A program made the translations under genes and the position numbers. The notes below the pieces were generated by a model. It saw nothing but the letters and a program-made list of their open reading frames with translations. It searched no databases and was not told the DNA's origin. Of a stretch of 64,000 nucleotides of DNA, positions 7,703 to 17,860 are shown piece after piece (position 1 is the first letter of the stretch; each line of letters begins with the position of its first letter). The DNA comes from Flavobacteriales bacterium (GTDB taxonomy: Bacteria; Bacteroidota; Bacteroidia; Flavobacteriales_F; PHOS-HE28). Where the stretch lies: positions 3,106,001 through 3,170,000 of the forward strand of contig CP065018.1 of assembly GCA_016700415.1 (NCBI GenBank). The letters are read 5' to 3'.

Positions 7703-9400
7703 TCAAGAGGATGTTCGGGCGGTGGCTCTTGTTGCATCCCATCGCTTCAGCACTGCATACACCACGAAGCTCACGATGAACCCCGTGAACCACGAAAGCT
7801 GGTAAAGCGCTTCCAGCGGCTTCACCCAATAGCCGATCAGAGCCACAAGCACTCCCGCGATCAAGGCGATCAATGCCGGCTTGCTCACCCCGGCGTGCGG
7901 CCCGTTCTCTCGGTACAGGTCCGCCAGTATGAGCGTGCGTTTCCGCACGAGGAAATAATCGCAGAGCAGAATGCCCAACACCGGACCGAGCAGACCGCTT
8001 ACGAAGACGAGGATGCCGCTGATCTCGTCCATCAGCCACCAAGGGCAGATCACCACGCCGATCAGCCCGGCGATCACGCCGCCAACACGGAAGCTGATCT
8101 TTTTCGGAAAGAGGTTGCTGATGGCGTTGGCCGGTGCGATCACGTTCGCCGCGATGTTGGTGCTGAGCGTGGCGATCAGCATGGCGAACTGCGCGAAGAT
8201 CACCACCCCCGGGTTCTGGAATTTGCTCACGAGCGTGACGGGGTCCCACGGTGCATCCTCGGCGATCAGGACGTCCTTGAAGGCCACCACGGCCGCACTG
8301 GTGACGAATATGCCGACGAACGAGTAGAACAGCATGGTGCCGGGCAGCCCGATGAACTGGCCCGCGAGCTGGTCTTTCTGCGTCTTTGCGAAGCGCGTGA
8401 TGTCCGAAATGCTGATCGCCATCGTGGCCCAGAATCCGACCATGGCCGTGAACCAGAGCAGGTAGCTCCAGAAGCCGACACCTTCGTCGGGCGGGGCCTC
8501 GGCGTTCACGGTCACGATGCTCGACAGATTGCCTGCATCATCCTTGAACTGCACATTCGCGGTGGTCCGCAGGCCGATGGGCACTTCGGTCACGGGATTC
8601 GTGAGCGGGGTCCAGTGGGTTGCCTCCGGATCCTCGGTCGACTCCGGAACTAAGCGATAGTGCGTGGCCTTGAGCGAGCCGTCCGTGTATTGCAGTGGTG
8701 CGAGCACCAACGTTCGGCCGGGGGAGTCCGTGGCCTTCGCCATGGTCACCGTGCCGTGCTGCAACTGCTTGCCCTGCTCCAATGCGTTCATGAAACCACC
8801 GGCGTTCTTCGCCCCCCAACCGATCAGCAGCAGTCCGATCACGATCAGGATCGGCGCGGCCCAGGTCTCCATCCACTTGATGCTTTCCGTGCCGCGCCAG
8901 ATGAACCAGATCTGGATCAGCCAGAACACCCCGAAGGCAACGAATTTGCCCATGCTAAGGCCGGGATCGCCCGGTATGCCGAGAGCCGTGTTCCAAATGG
9001 AATAGAGCGCCAGCCCGCCGATCCACGCGTTCACGCCGAACCAACCGCAGGCCACGATGGCGCGCACCATGCTGGGGATGTGGATGCCCTGCGTCCCGAA
9101 GGCCGAGCGGCCCAACACGGGGAAAGGGATCCCGTATTTCACGCCGGCGTGGCCGTTGAGCACCATGGGCACGGTGATCACCAGATTGGCGAGGCCGATA
9201 ATGGTGATCGCCGCCTGCCAACTGAGGCCGGCCCGCATCATGTACGAGGCAAGCAGATAGGTGGGGATACACACCGCCATGCCCACCCAGAGCGCAGCCA
9301 AGTTCCATACGTTCCAGGTGCGTTTATTGGCCGGGATAGGCGCCAGATCGGCACTGTAGAGGGGGGAGCTGGTGAGGTCGGCGGGAAGTTGTTGCTCCAT
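7703..9400 (-). CDS. NCS1-family nucleobase:cation symporter with extra-large loop
   Basis: An inner-membrane symporter of the NCS1 family (uracil, hydantoin, allantoin, cytosine class). The N-terminus has the typical NKRTWNVWNLAALWVGM before TM1, and later FGVNAWIGG and ISDITRFAK. Some 12 hydrophobic segments are evident. In this cluster uracil, thymine or a dihydropyrimidine is the likely substrate. Length is 565 aa against about 480-500 for the family. The excess is a hydrophilic, beta-rich stretch of roughly residues 211-307 between two membrane segments. ATG 9400 is preferred over the upstream GTG/TTG options. It is the first gene of the pyrimidine cluster. Confidence 0.88.
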   Translation of the reverse strand: MEQQLPADLTSSPLYSADLAPIPANKRTWNVWNLAALWVGMAVCIPTYLLASYMMRAGLSWQAAITIIGLANLVITVPMVLNGHAGVKYGIPFPVLGRSAFGTQGIHIPSMVRAIVACGWFGVNAWIGGLALYSIWNTALGIPGDPGLSMGKFVAFGVFWLIQIWFIWRGTESIKWMETWAAPILIVIGLLLIGWGAKNAGGFMNALEQGKQLQHGTVTMAKATDSPGRTLVLAPLQYTDGSLKATHYRLVPESTEDPEATHWTPLTNPVTEVPIGLRTTANVQFKDDAGNLSSIVTVNAEAPPDEGVGFWSYLLWFTAMVGFWATMAISISDITRFAKTQKDQLAGQFIGLPGTMLFYSFVGIFVTSAAVVAFKDVLIAEDAPWDPVTLVSKFQNPGVVIFAQFAMLIATLSTNIAANVIAPANAISNLFPKKISFRVGGVIAGLIGVVICPWWLMDEISGILVFVSGLLGPVLGILLCDYFLVRKRTLILADLYRENGPHAGVSKPALIALIAGVLVALIGYWVKPLEALYQLSWFTGFIVSFVVYAVLKRWDATRATARTSS

Positions 9401-9552
9401 TAGCGAAAGTGAATATCGGAACAATGTAGGCTGCGCGGGCAGTGGATGTTTACCGGGAAGGTCCCCAAGCCGGGAATGGCGTGAAACGGGGCAGGTTGGA
9501 TCTTATTAACGTGCAAGCGGCCCTGCCCCGGCCCTCCACTTGCCGATCCGGT

Positions 9553-9560
9553 TACATTTG
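9553..9560 (+). promoter_or_regulatory. Bacteroidetes -7 promoter element (TACATTTG)
   Basis: TACATTTG is an exact TAnnTTTG match, 24 nt before the ATG at 9585. It supports transcription of the folding-factor operon from here, divergent from the NCS1 gene. Confidence 0.6.
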
Positions 9561-9584
9561 TCGCCCTTTACAATGCACCATCCC

Positions 9585-11735
9585 ATGATGAAGCGGATCT
9601 TGTTCGGAGCGGCCTTGAGCATACTGGCCTTCGGAGCACAAGCGCAGACCGACGCGAACGACCCCACCTTGATGACCGTGGCGAACCAGCCGGTCTCGCG
9701 CAGCGAGTTCGAGTCGATCTACAAGAAGAACAACAAGGACGCGCCGGTGACCAAGGAGGCTCTGGACGAATACTTGGACCTCTTCATCAACTACAAGCTG
9801 AAGGTGCGTGCGGCTGAAGACCTTGGCATGGACACGGTGTCGAAGTTCAAAAGCGAGCTGGCGGGCTATCGCACGCAATTGGCACGACCCTACCTGATCG
9901 ATCGCGGCCTGAACGACCAGCTGATGCAGGAAGCGTTCAACCGCAAAAAAGAGGAGATCCGTGCGAGCCACATCTTGGTGCAGGTAGACCCGGACGCCTC
10001 ACCGGAAGACACGTTGGCCGCTTGGAAACGGATCGAGGCGTTGCGCGCCCGTGTGGTCGGTGGGGAGGATTTCGCCACCGTGGCCAAAAGCAAGGGCGGT
10101 AGCGATGACCCAAGCGCGAAAACCAATGGTGGCGACCTTGGCTACTTCAGCGTGCTGCAGATGGTGTACCCCTTCGAGAATGCGGCCTACAACACACCCG
10201 TGGGGCAGGTGAGCCGACCGGTGCGCACCAAGTTCGGCTACCACATCATCAAGGCCACCGATAGGAGACCGGCACAAGGAGAGGTCAAGGTGGCCCACAT
10301 CATGATCCGCACCACCGACGAGGACAGCCCCGAGAAGCAGCAGGAGGCGGAGAAGAAGATCGAAGAGGCCTATGGCCGCATCAAGAGCGGCGAGTTGAGC
10401 TTCTCGGACGCTGCAATGAAGTACAGCGACGATGCCGCCACCAACACCAAGGGTGGTGAACTTCCGCCGTTCACCACGGGCAAAATGATCCCTGAGTTCG
10501 AGGAGAAAGCGTTCGCTCTACAAAGTGACGGCGACTTGAGCACCCCGTTCAAGACCTCCTACGGCTGGCACATCGTGAAGCGCCTGAGCTACACCCCGCC
10601 TCCCAACTTCGAGGAAGTGAAGGGCGAGCTAAAGACCAAGATCGCCCATGACAGCCGTGCGGAGATCACCCGGAAGAAATTCCTGGCCGACCTGCGGAGC
10701 GAGTACCACTTCAAGGCATTCCCCAAGAACCAGGCGGCCGTAGAAAAGGCATTGGACACCACGGTCTTCAGGAAGGGCACAATGGCGATGGACACCTTGT
10801 TGCGCAAGGATGCCGAGGAGACCGTCGTGACGCACAACGGCCTGAAATATGACCGCACCATCACCGGCGCGTTGAAGAACGGGAAGATGATGAGCCCGCT
10901 CGCGAAGATGGAGGGCAAGATCCCGCCTATGCCGGATGATACCGTGGTGGTGCGCGACGTGGAGCAGGGATGGGTGAACGACAAGGGGCACAATGCCAAG
11001 CTCACCAAGCCGGTCTTCACCATCGACGGCAAGAGCTATAGCCAGATGGACCTGTTGGACTACATCCAGCAGAAGCAGCGCCGCGGTCCCGTGCAACCGA
11101 TAGGCCCGTATGTGAAGGACCATTTCGACCAGTTCGTGGACGACCAGCTATTGGCCTTTGAGGACGGGAACCTGGAGAAGAAATATCCGGAGTTCCGGAT
11201 GCTGATGAAGGAATACCGCGACGGTATCCTGCTGTTCGAGCTCACTGATGAGAAAGTCTGGAGCAAGGCGGTAAAGGACACGGCAGGACTGGAGAATTAC
11301 TACGAGCAGCACAAGTTCGACTTCATGTACCCCGTGCGCTACGACCTGGACATCTACACCTGTGCCAATGCCGATGTAGCGAAGCAGGTGCGCGGCCTGG
11401 TGAAGAAGGGGAAAGCGGGCAAAGACCTGCTGGCTATCGTCAACAAGAAGGATCCGACCGCGCTTTCCATCGAAAGCGGGCTGTTCACCAAGGAGGAGAA
11501 ACCGCTGATCAAGGATGTCACATTACCGGGGCTGACCACAGACGTGGCAGCGGACGGCAAGGTGCTCTTCGCTGACATGAAAAAGGTGGTGCAGCCCGAG
11601 CCCAAGCCGCTGATCGAGGCCCGGGGACTGGTGACCGCTGCTTATCAGGACCAACTGGAAAAGGACTGGATCAAGGAGCTGCGGGCCAAGTACCCGGTGA
11701 AGGTTGAACAGGACGTGCTGTACAGCATCAAGTGA
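9585..11735 (+). CDS. Periplasmic parvulin-type peptidyl-prolyl isomerase (two PpiC domains)
   Basis: A 717-aa secreted folding factor. An N-terminal signal peptide (MMKRILFGAALSILAFGAQAQ) is followed by a SurA-like helical domain. Two PpiC domains follow, beginning IRASHILVQVD and VKVAHIMIRTT and ending FGYHIIK and YGWHIVKRL. The long C-terminal region (about 330 aa) has no recognised domain. It heads a run of three related genes with a MoxR ATPase, a grouping I know from other Bacteroidetes, and probably assists outer-membrane protein folding. Start candidates are ATG 9573, 9585 and 9588; 9585 gives the cleanest signal peptide. Confidence 0.88.
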   Translation: MMKRILFGAALSILAFGAQAQTDANDPTLMTVANQPVSRSEFESIYKKNNKDAPVTKEALDEYLDLFINYKLKVRAAEDLGMDTVSKFKSELAGYRTQLARPYLIDRGLNDQLMQEAFNRKKEEIRASHILVQVDPDASPEDTLAAWKRIEALRARVVGGEDFATVAKSKGGSDDPSAKTNGGDLGYFSVLQMVYPFENAAYNTPVGQVSRPVRTKFGYHIIKATDRRPAQGEVKVAHIMIRTTDEDSPEKQQEAEKKIEEAYGRIKSGELSFSDAAMKYSDDAATNTKGGELPPFTTGKMIPEFEEKAFALQSDGDLSTPFKTSYGWHIVKRLSYTPPPNFEEVKGELKTKIAHDSRAEITRKKFLADLRSEYHFKAFPKNQAAVEKALDTTVFRKGTMAMDTLLRKDAEETVVTHNGLKYDRTITGALKNGKMMSPLAKMEGKIPPMPDDTVVVRDVEQGWVNDKGHNAKLTKPVFTIDGKSYSQMDLLDYIQQKQRRGPVQPIGPYVKDHFDQFVDDQLLAFEDGNLEKKYPEFRMLMKEYRDGILLFELTDEKVWSKAVKDTAGLENYYEQHKFDFMYPVRYDLDIYTCANADVAKQVRGLVKKGKAGKDLLAIVNKKDPTALSIESGLFTKEEKPLIKDVTLPGLTTDVAADGKVLFADMKKVVQPEPKPLIEARGLVTAAYQDQLEKDWIKELRAKYPVKVEQDVLYSIK

Positions 11736-11737
11736 CC

Positions 11738-12604
11738 ATGGCGGCATATTGCCCCGGAACGAGCATGGGAAGGGCGGCGGTCATCGCCGCCCTTCTCCTT
11801 GCATCCTGCGGGGCGGACCGCGATCCTTCTGACAGTATAGTGGCCGAGGCATACGGCGACAATCTGTATTGGAGCGACCTGCGCCCCGTGGTGCCCATGG
11901 ACGCCTCCCCGGAGGATAGCGCGGCCATCGCGCGCCGGTTCCTTGACAACTGGGCCAGGGACCGCGTAATGCTGCACATGGCCGAGGAGAACCTGGACAA
12001 GGACCAGATGAACGTGGAGGCCCGGATCAAGGCCTATCGGGAATCGCTGCTCACATTTGCGTACGAGCAGGCACTGGTCCTGCAGAACCTGGATACCGTG
12101 GTCAGCGGTTCCCAGGTCCAGGACTATTACGACAAGAACATCGCCAATTTCCAGCTGAAGGACAATATCGTCCGCGTCCGCTGGTTCAAGCTGCGGGACA
12201 AGGACAAGAAACTGATCAAGCGGGTGGAGCAATTGTGGCGGAGTGAAAAGGAGGAAGATACCCATAGGCTTGAGGTGCTTCTCGCCCAGCGCGGCACCAC
12301 GATCGTGGACAGCCATGACGATTGGGTGGAGTTTACCGCCTTACAGCAGCAGGTACCTTTGCGCCCGGACAATCCCACGGACTGGTTGCAGCGACAGCAG
12401 AAGGTGGTCGTGGAGGACGCCAACGGCACTTATTTCGTGGACTTTCTCGACCATCGATTGAAAGACAGCACCTCGCCGATCGACATGGTGGCCGGACAGG
12501 TCCGATCCATTCTCATCAATCAGCGCAAGCTCAAGCTCGTGGAGCGAATGCGCGAAGAACTCTACACCAATGCACTGGCCAAGAAGGATGTCCGTTTCCC
12601 ATAA
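11738..12604 (+). CDS. SurA-N-like lipoprotein, probable periplasmic chaperone
   Basis: About 288 aa with a lipoprotein signal peptide (lipobox LLLASC). The body is helical and charged, resembling the N-terminal chaperone domain of SurA/PrsA-type isomerases (QVQDYYDKNIANFQLKD is typical of a SurA_N/PpiC linker). I see no catalytic PpiC domain. It starts 2 nt after its neighbour's stop and overlaps the next isomerase gene, so all three are translated from one mRNA. Starts at GTG 11732 or ATG 11765 are possible; the latter would give a very short signal peptide. Confidence 0.7.
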   Translation: MAAYCPGTSMGRAAVIAALLLASCGADRDPSDSIVAEAYGDNLYWSDLRPVVPMDASPEDSAAIARRFLDNWARDRVMLHMAEENLDKDQMNVEARIKAYRESLLTFAYEQALVLQNLDTVVSGSQVQDYYDKNIANFQLKDNIVRVRWFKLRDKDKKLIKRVEQLWRSEKEEDTHRLEVLLAQRGTTIVDSHDDWVEFTALQQQVPLRPDNPTDWLQRQQKVVVEDANGTYFVDFLDHRLKDSTSPIDMVAGQVRSILINQRKLKLVERMREELYTNALAKKDVRFP

Positions 12605-13985
12605 AGATGCCTTGGTGGTCCTGGGCCTGCTTGCCATCGGCAGTGGTGCAACACCGGCGCATGCGCAGGAGCAGCAGCCCGCACCTCCGGGCCGTTACAT
12701 CGATGGGGTCATCGGTAACGTGGCCGGGCGCATTATCCTGTACAGCGAATTGGCGGGCAGGCTGGAACAGGCACGTCAAAGCGGGGAAAAGGTCACGGAT
12801 TCTTTGGCCTGCAATGAGTTCGAGGATCTGCTATACCAACAGTTGCTGTTGGAGCAGGCACGCATTGACAGCGTGATCCCGGACGAGGTGCAGGTCGGGG
12901 CCGAGCTGGACCGTCGCATCCGGTACTTCGAGCAGCAGATCGGCGGGCGGGAGAAGCTGGAGAAATTCTACGGCAAGAGCGTCACTGAGATCAAGGCGGA
13001 CTTTCACGACCAGGTCTCGGACCAGCTCATGAGCCAACAGATGCAGCAGAAGATCACTGGGGATGCACGGGTGACACCCAAGGAGGTGGAGCAGTTCTTC
13101 AAGAGCATCCCCCAGGACAGCCTGCCCTTCATCAACGCCGGGGTGGAGTTCGCGCGCATTTCCATCTATGCCAGACCCACGGAAAATGAAGACCGGCGCG
13201 TGAAATTGAAACTGGAGGAATACCGCGATGCCATCGTGAAAGGGGAGAAGGACTTCTGCACCGTGGCCATCCTCTACAGTGAGGACCCGGGTTCGGCGGC
13301 CCAATGCGGCGAGCTGGGCATGGTCCCGCAAGGCGTGATGGTGCCCGAGTTCGATGCCGTGGCGATGAGCCTGAAGGGCGGGGAGATATCCCCGGTGTTC
13401 AAGACCAAGTACGGATATCACATCATGGAGATGATCGACCGCAAGGGCGAACAGTACAATGCCCGCCACATCCTGTTGATCCCGAAAGCCTCCCCGGCTG
13501 ACGTGCTCGGGGTAAAGGACCGATTGGACAGCCTGATGACCCAAGTGCGTGACGGAAAACTGGACTTCAGCAAAGCCGCAACGGACCACAATGACGACGA
13601 AGACACCAAGGGCACGAACGGTCTGGTGATCGAACCCAACAGCAATAGCCCGCACTGGGCCATCGGCGATCTGGACCAGAAGAACTTCCTCGTGCTGGAC
13701 AAGCTCCAAGTGGGCCAGATCAGCGAGCCTCAGGCGTTTGAGGACCCGGACGGGAATAAAGGGTATCGGGTCCTTCGTCTAATAAAGCGCACCGATCCGC
13801 ACCGCATGGACCTGGTGCAGGATTATCCCTTGGTCCAGCAGGCTGCGGAGGCGAAGCTGCGCCAACGGAGCGTGGATGTGTGGGTGAAGGAGAAGCTCAC
13901 CGGCACCTATGTGAACATCATACCGGCCTATCAAGGCTGCAATTTCGAGCATCCCTGGATCGCTGCATCGGCGCAACAGCCCTAA
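12588..13985 (+). CDS. SurA-like peptidyl-prolyl isomerase (two PpiC domains)
   Basis: A 465-aa periplasmic protein with a signal peptide ending PAHAQ. The SurA N-domain (GVIGNVAGRIILYSELAGRL) is followed by two parvulin domains; their recognisable ends are FKTKYGYHIMEMIDRKG and QYNARHILLIPKASPAD. It probably escorts beta-barrel proteins through the periplasm. The ATG at 12588 overlaps the preceding lipoprotein gene by 17 nt, indicating translational coupling. The annotation surA is reasonable, but three paralogues in a row make a one-to-one symbol unsafe. Confidence 0.85.
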   Translation: MSVSHKDALVVLGLLAIGSGATPAHAQEQQPAPPGRYIDGVIGNVAGRIILYSELAGRLEQARQSGEKVTDSLACNEFEDLLYQQLLLEQARIDSVIPDEVQVGAELDRRIRYFEQQIGGREKLEKFYGKSVTEIKADFHDQVSDQLMSQQMQQKITGDARVTPKEVEQFFKSIPQDSLPFINAGVEFARISIYARPTENEDRRVKLKLEEYRDAIVKGEKDFCTVAILYSEDPGSAAQCGELGMVPQGVMVPEFDAVAMSLKGGEISPVFKTKYGYHIMEMIDRKGEQYNARHILLIPKASPADVLGVKDRLDSLMTQVRDGKLDFSKAATDHNDDEDTKGTNGLVIEPNSNSPHWAIGDLDQKNFLVLDKLQVGQISEPQAFEDPDGNKGYRVLRLIKRTDPHRMDLVQDYPLVQQAAEAKLRQRSVDVWVKEKLTGTYVNIIPAYQGCNFEHPWIAASAQQP

Positions 13986-14009
13986 TTTGAACGATCAATA
14001 CGAATCAGC

Positions 14010-14975
14010 ATGAGCGGAGAGAACAGTGATGTGCGAGCAGTGGAGGAGTTCGGCGCGAAATACCGCCGGTTGAAAGCTGAGATCAACAAGGTCATCATCG
14101 GGCAGGACAAGGTGGTGGACGATGTGCTTATTGCTATCTTCAGCCGGGGCCACTGTTTGTTGGTGGGTGTTCCGGGATTGGCCAAGACCTTGTTGGTGAA
14201 CACCGTGGGCGGTGCGCTGGGCCTCAGCTTCAACCGGATCCAGTTCACACCGGACCTGATGCCCAGTGACATCATCGGCTCCGAAGTGCTCGACCAAGAC
14301 CGCCAGTTCCGCTTCGTGAAGGGGCCGCTCTTCGCCAACATTATTCTCGCTGACGAGATCAACCGGACCCCGCCCAAGACCCAGGCGGCGCTCCTGGAGG
14401 CCATGCAGGAAAAGTCCGTCACTGCGGCAGGTAACACCTTCAAACTGCCTGAGCCCTTCTTCGTGCTGGCCACGCAGAACCCTATTGAGCAGGAAGGAAC
14501 CTATCCTTTGCCGGAGGCACAGTTGGACCGTTTTATGTTCAACATTTGGGTGGATTATCCTTCCTATCAGGACGAACTTGCGGTGGTGAAGGCCACTACC
14601 GGTGGGACCACGGCCACCGTGGAGCCTGTTATGAGCCTTGAAGAGATCCTCTTCTACCAAGGGCTGGTGCGGCGTATTCCGGTGCCGGACAATGTAATGG
14701 AGTATGCCGTGAAGTTGGCCACCAGCACGCGTCCCGGAATGCCGGGAACACCGGCGGTGATCCGGGACCATGTGAGTTGGGGAGCCGGGCCGCGGGCGAG
14801 CCAGTACTTGGTGATCGGGGCCAAATGCCACGCCTTGGTGCGGGGACGTTTCAGCCCGGACATCGAGGATGTGCAGGCCGTCGCGGAACCGATCCTGCGG
14901 CACCGTTTGGTACGTAACTACAAGGCCGAGGCCGAAGGGGTCACCGCGGAACGCATCATCCGCGAGCTGCTCTGA
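14010..14975 (+). CDS. MoxR-family AAA+ ATPase
   Basis: A cytoplasmic ATPase of 321 aa. Walker A is GVPGLAKT (about residue 50) and Walker B is IILADEINR; sensor 1 sits in FFVLATQNPIEQEGTYPLPE. This PLPEAQLDRF stretch is the MoxR signature. MoxR proteins act as chaperones for metallo- or von-Willebrand-domain partners, usually encoded beside a DUF58 gene. No DUF58 gene follows here; the next gene is a secreted protease. It is the last member of the folding-factor operon, 24 nt after the SurA-like gene. Confidence 0.92.
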   Translation: MSGENSDVRAVEEFGAKYRRLKAEINKVIIGQDKVVDDVLIAIFSRGHCLLVGVPGLAKTLLVNTVGGALGLSFNRIQFTPDLMPSDIIGSEVLDQDRQFRFVKGPLFANIILADEINRTPPKTQAALLEAMQEKSVTAAGNTFKLPEPFFVLATQNPIEQEGTYPLPEAQLDRFMFNIWVDYPSYQDELAVVKATTGGTTATVEPVMSLEEILFYQGLVRRIPVPDNVMEYAVKLATSTRPGMPGTPAVIRDHVSWGAGPRASQYLVIGAKCHALVRGRFSPDIEDVQAVAEPILRHRLVRNYKAEAEGVTAERIIRELL

Positions 14976-15115
14976 CCAGCGATCCCCGGTAGTGAAGAGG
15001 GGCCGATCGCACGTTTTCGCGGTGTCCTAGAAGTGCCGTGTCCCTTTTTTCACCAATTTGCGGGTACGGAACCTATCGTATTGACGTGCCTTGGGACCAA
15101 GGACGCCCGAAAGCG

Positions 15116-17860
15116 ATGAACCGATCCGCAATACAGCTCCCCAAAATGACCTTTCGAGACCTCGTGCTCCCATTGATCCTCGTTTCGTTCAACCAGAATA
15201 TTTTGGCTCAAGGGAGCGCTCTTTGGCGATCCACCCCATTGACCTCCATGGCGCAGGAGAGGCGCATGATCAACCCGGACAAGGCGCTGGGTTTCCGGCT
15301 GGATACAATGGCCATGCGCGATCGCTTGGGTCATGTTGACCGCGGAACGGTCCTGGATCTGGCTTCTGCCACCGCCGTGATCACACTTCCTTTGCCGAAC
15401 GGGGATCTCGGGCTGTTCCGTTATCTGGAAACCCCGTTGATGCAGGGCCGGATGGCGGAGCGGTATGCCTACATCCGGACGTATTCGGGTGTCGCTATTG
15501 ATGATCCGCTGGTCCGCTTGAAGTTCGATCTCACTCCGGCCGGTTTTCATGGAATGATCACGGGCCTGCCCGGCGGGGATGCGTTCATCGACCCTGTCGC
15601 CATGGGGAACGGTGTGGACCATCAGGTCTATTGGAAGCGTGACCTGCGCCCCGGATCAGGGAGAAGCCCCATCACCTGCACCTACGACGAAGTGAACGAT
15701 GTGCCGCACGCCATGGCGCAAACGGCCCAGTGGATCGCACAAGCCGGTGCGGCCCGAGCAGGGGATTGTCAGTTCCGCACCTATCGCTTGGCCTTGGCCT
15801 GCACTGGAGAGTATGCCAACTTCTTCGGGGCAACAGGGACGAACAAAGCACCGGCCATCGCGGCCATGGCCACCACGCTCAACCGGGTAAACGGGGTCTA
15901 TGAACGTGAAGCGGCACTGACCATGGTACTGGTGGCGAACAATGACCAATTGGTGTTCACGAACACCACGACCGATGGTTACAGCAACAACAGTGGAGGG
16001 ACCATGTTGGGTCAGAACCAGACCAAGTGCGACGCGGTGATCGGCTACTCGAACTATGACATCGGGCACGTTTTTAGCACTGGTGGTGGAGGCGTGGCCT
16101 ATCTGAACTCACCGTGCACGGGCAATAAGGCGGGGGGCGTCACGGGGCAGTCCGCACCTGTCGGGGACCCCTTCGATATTGACTACGTAGCACACGAGAT
16201 GGGTCATCAGTACGGGGGCAATCACACACAGAACAACAGTTGCAACCGGGCGGGCCAAGCCGCCGTGGAAGTAGGGAGCGGCATCACCATCATGGGTTAT
16301 GCGGGGGTGTGCTCCCCGAATGTGGAGGCTCACAGTATCGACATGTTCGGCGGGTACAGCCTCGAGGAGATCCACGCCAACATCACCGGAGGCAATAGCA
16401 GTGGATGTCCACAGACGGTGCCATTGGTCAATATGTCGCCCACGGTAAGCGCCGGCGGTGACCGCACCATACCGCGGAACACGCCATTTGTGCTCACCGC
16501 CATAGGGGCGGACGTTGATACCGATAACAGCCTCACGTACAGTTGGGAGCAGATGGATTACCAGCCCTCCACCCAGCCTCCGGAGGCATCCAGCGATGAT
16601 GGCCCGAATTTCCGCCCTTGGCTTCCCACCCCAAGTCCGCAACGATGGTTCCCCAATCTTGAGACCCTTGCTTCCGGAACGCCCCCGTCACCCAACTGGG
16701 AGGTGCTGGCCGACGTCCCGCGTACGTACAGCTTCCGCGTCACTGTCCGTGATAATGCCGCAGGTGGTGGCTGCAACGACCAGGACAACATGACCGTGAC
16801 CGTCAGTGGAAGCTCCGGCCCATTTCTCGTGACCCAGCCCAACACGGCATTGACATGGCCTGCCATGAGCAGCCAAGCGGTCACGTGGAACCCGGCAGGC
16901 ACTACCGGGTCACCGGTGAACTGCGCGAACGTGGACATTCTGTTGAGCGCGGATGGGGGTCTCACTTATCCGTACACATTGGCGAGCGCCACGCCGAACG
17001 ACGGGACTGCCGCAGTGGATCTGCCGAACTTGGCCACTACGACGGCCCGGGTGATGGTCCGGGCCAACGGCAATATCTTCTTTGATATCAGCGATCAGGA
17101 CTTCACGATCACCGCTCCGGAGCAGGTGCTTATCCAGGCGAAGGTGTGGCTGGAAGGCCCCTATGTGGCAGGAGGCATTATGAAGGATGACCTGAGGGCG
17201 GCCAGCTTGGTGCCCACGGCGGAACCCTATACCACGCTCGGATTTGCTCAAGCTGGGAACGGGGGAGGGGAGACGTGCGCCTCAGGAGTACTTCTGAACA
17301 CCGGGGCGGATGCGATCGTTGATTGGGTGCGCCTGGAACTCCGTGCTGCCGGTTCACCTTCCGCACTGGTGGCCACGCGCCAAGCCTTGCTCCAACGGGA
17401 TGGCGATGTCGTGGATGTCGACGGGACATCCCCGGTCTCATTCGCGGAGCAACCCGGCAATTATTTTGTCGCTGTTCGGCACAGGAACCACCTGGGTTGC
17501 ATGACGGCGCAGGCGATCACCTTGAACGGAACGGCAACGACCGTGGACTTCACCTCCCTCGCGACCGCCACCTACGGGACCGATGCGCGAAAGCCTTCAG
17601 GCAGCGAGCGCTTGCTGTGGATGGGAAATGCCTGGACGGACAACAAGCTTAGCTATACGGGGACTCAAAATGACCGGGACCCGATCCTCGACAGGATCGC
17701 GGCGCCGGACCCGACGGCCAGTATTCAGGGATACTTCCCGGAGGATTGTTCCATGGACGGGTTCGTGCGGTATACGGGATCCGGGAACGACAGGGACCCC
17801 ATCCTCTTGAATATCGAGGGAAACCTGCCCACGGATATCCGGATGGAGCAACTGCCATAG
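15116..17860 (+). CDS. Secreted reprolysin-type zinc metalloprotease
   Basis: A large secreted protein (~914 aa). A signal-like N-terminus (VLPLILVSFNQNILAQ) precedes a propeptide. The catalytic zinc motif HEMGHQYGGNHT (HExxHxxGxxH) is followed by a Met-turn-like GITIMGYAG, which places it in the M12B/metzincin group. After that come Ig/PKD-like beta domains. The last ~240 residues form a module shared with the next gene, ending MDGFVRYTGSGNDRDPILLN. That end lacks the usual T9SS type A signature but may serve the same role. ATG 15116 is chosen ahead of the signal peptide; ATG 15146 is also possible. Confidence 0.85.
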   Translation: MNRSAIQLPKMTFRDLVLPLILVSFNQNILAQGSALWRSTPLTSMAQERRMINPDKALGFRLDTMAMRDRLGHVDRGTVLDLASATAVITLPLPNGDLGLFRYLETPLMQGRMAERYAYIRTYSGVAIDDPLVRLKFDLTPAGFHGMITGLPGGDAFIDPVAMGNGVDHQVYWKRDLRPGSGRSPITCTYDEVNDVPHAMAQTAQWIAQAGAARAGDCQFRTYRLALACTGEYANFFGATGTNKAPAIAAMATTLNRVNGVYEREAALTMVLVANNDQLVFTNTTTDGYSNNSGGTMLGQNQTKCDAVIGYSNYDIGHVFSTGGGGVAYLNSPCTGNKAGGVTGQSAPVGDPFDIDYVAHEMGHQYGGNHTQNNSCNRAGQAAVEVGSGITIMGYAGVCSPNVEAHSIDMFGGYSLEEIHANITGGNSSGCPQTVPLVNMSPTVSAGGDRTIPRNTPFVLTAIGADVDTDNSLTYSWEQMDYQPSTQPPEASSDDGPNFRPWLPTPSPQRWFPNLETLASGTPPSPNWEVLADVPRTYSFRVTVRDNAAGGGCNDQDNMTVTVSGSSGPFLVTQPNTALTWPAMSSQAVTWNPAGTTGSPVNCANVDILLSADGGLTYPYTLASATPNDGTAAVDLPNLATTTARVMVRANGNIFFDISDQDFTITAPEQVLIQAKVWLEGPYVAGGIMKDDLRAASLVPTAEPYTTLGFAQAGNGGGETCASGVLLNTGADAIVDWVRLELRAAGSPSALVATRQALLQRDGDVVDVDGTSPVSFAEQPGNYFVAVRHRNHLGCMTAQAITLNGTATTVDFTSLATATYGTDARKPSGSERLLWMGNAWTDNKLSYTGTQNDRDPILDRIAAPDPTASIQGYFPEDCSMDGFVRYTGSGNDRDPILLNIEGNLPTDIRMEQLP

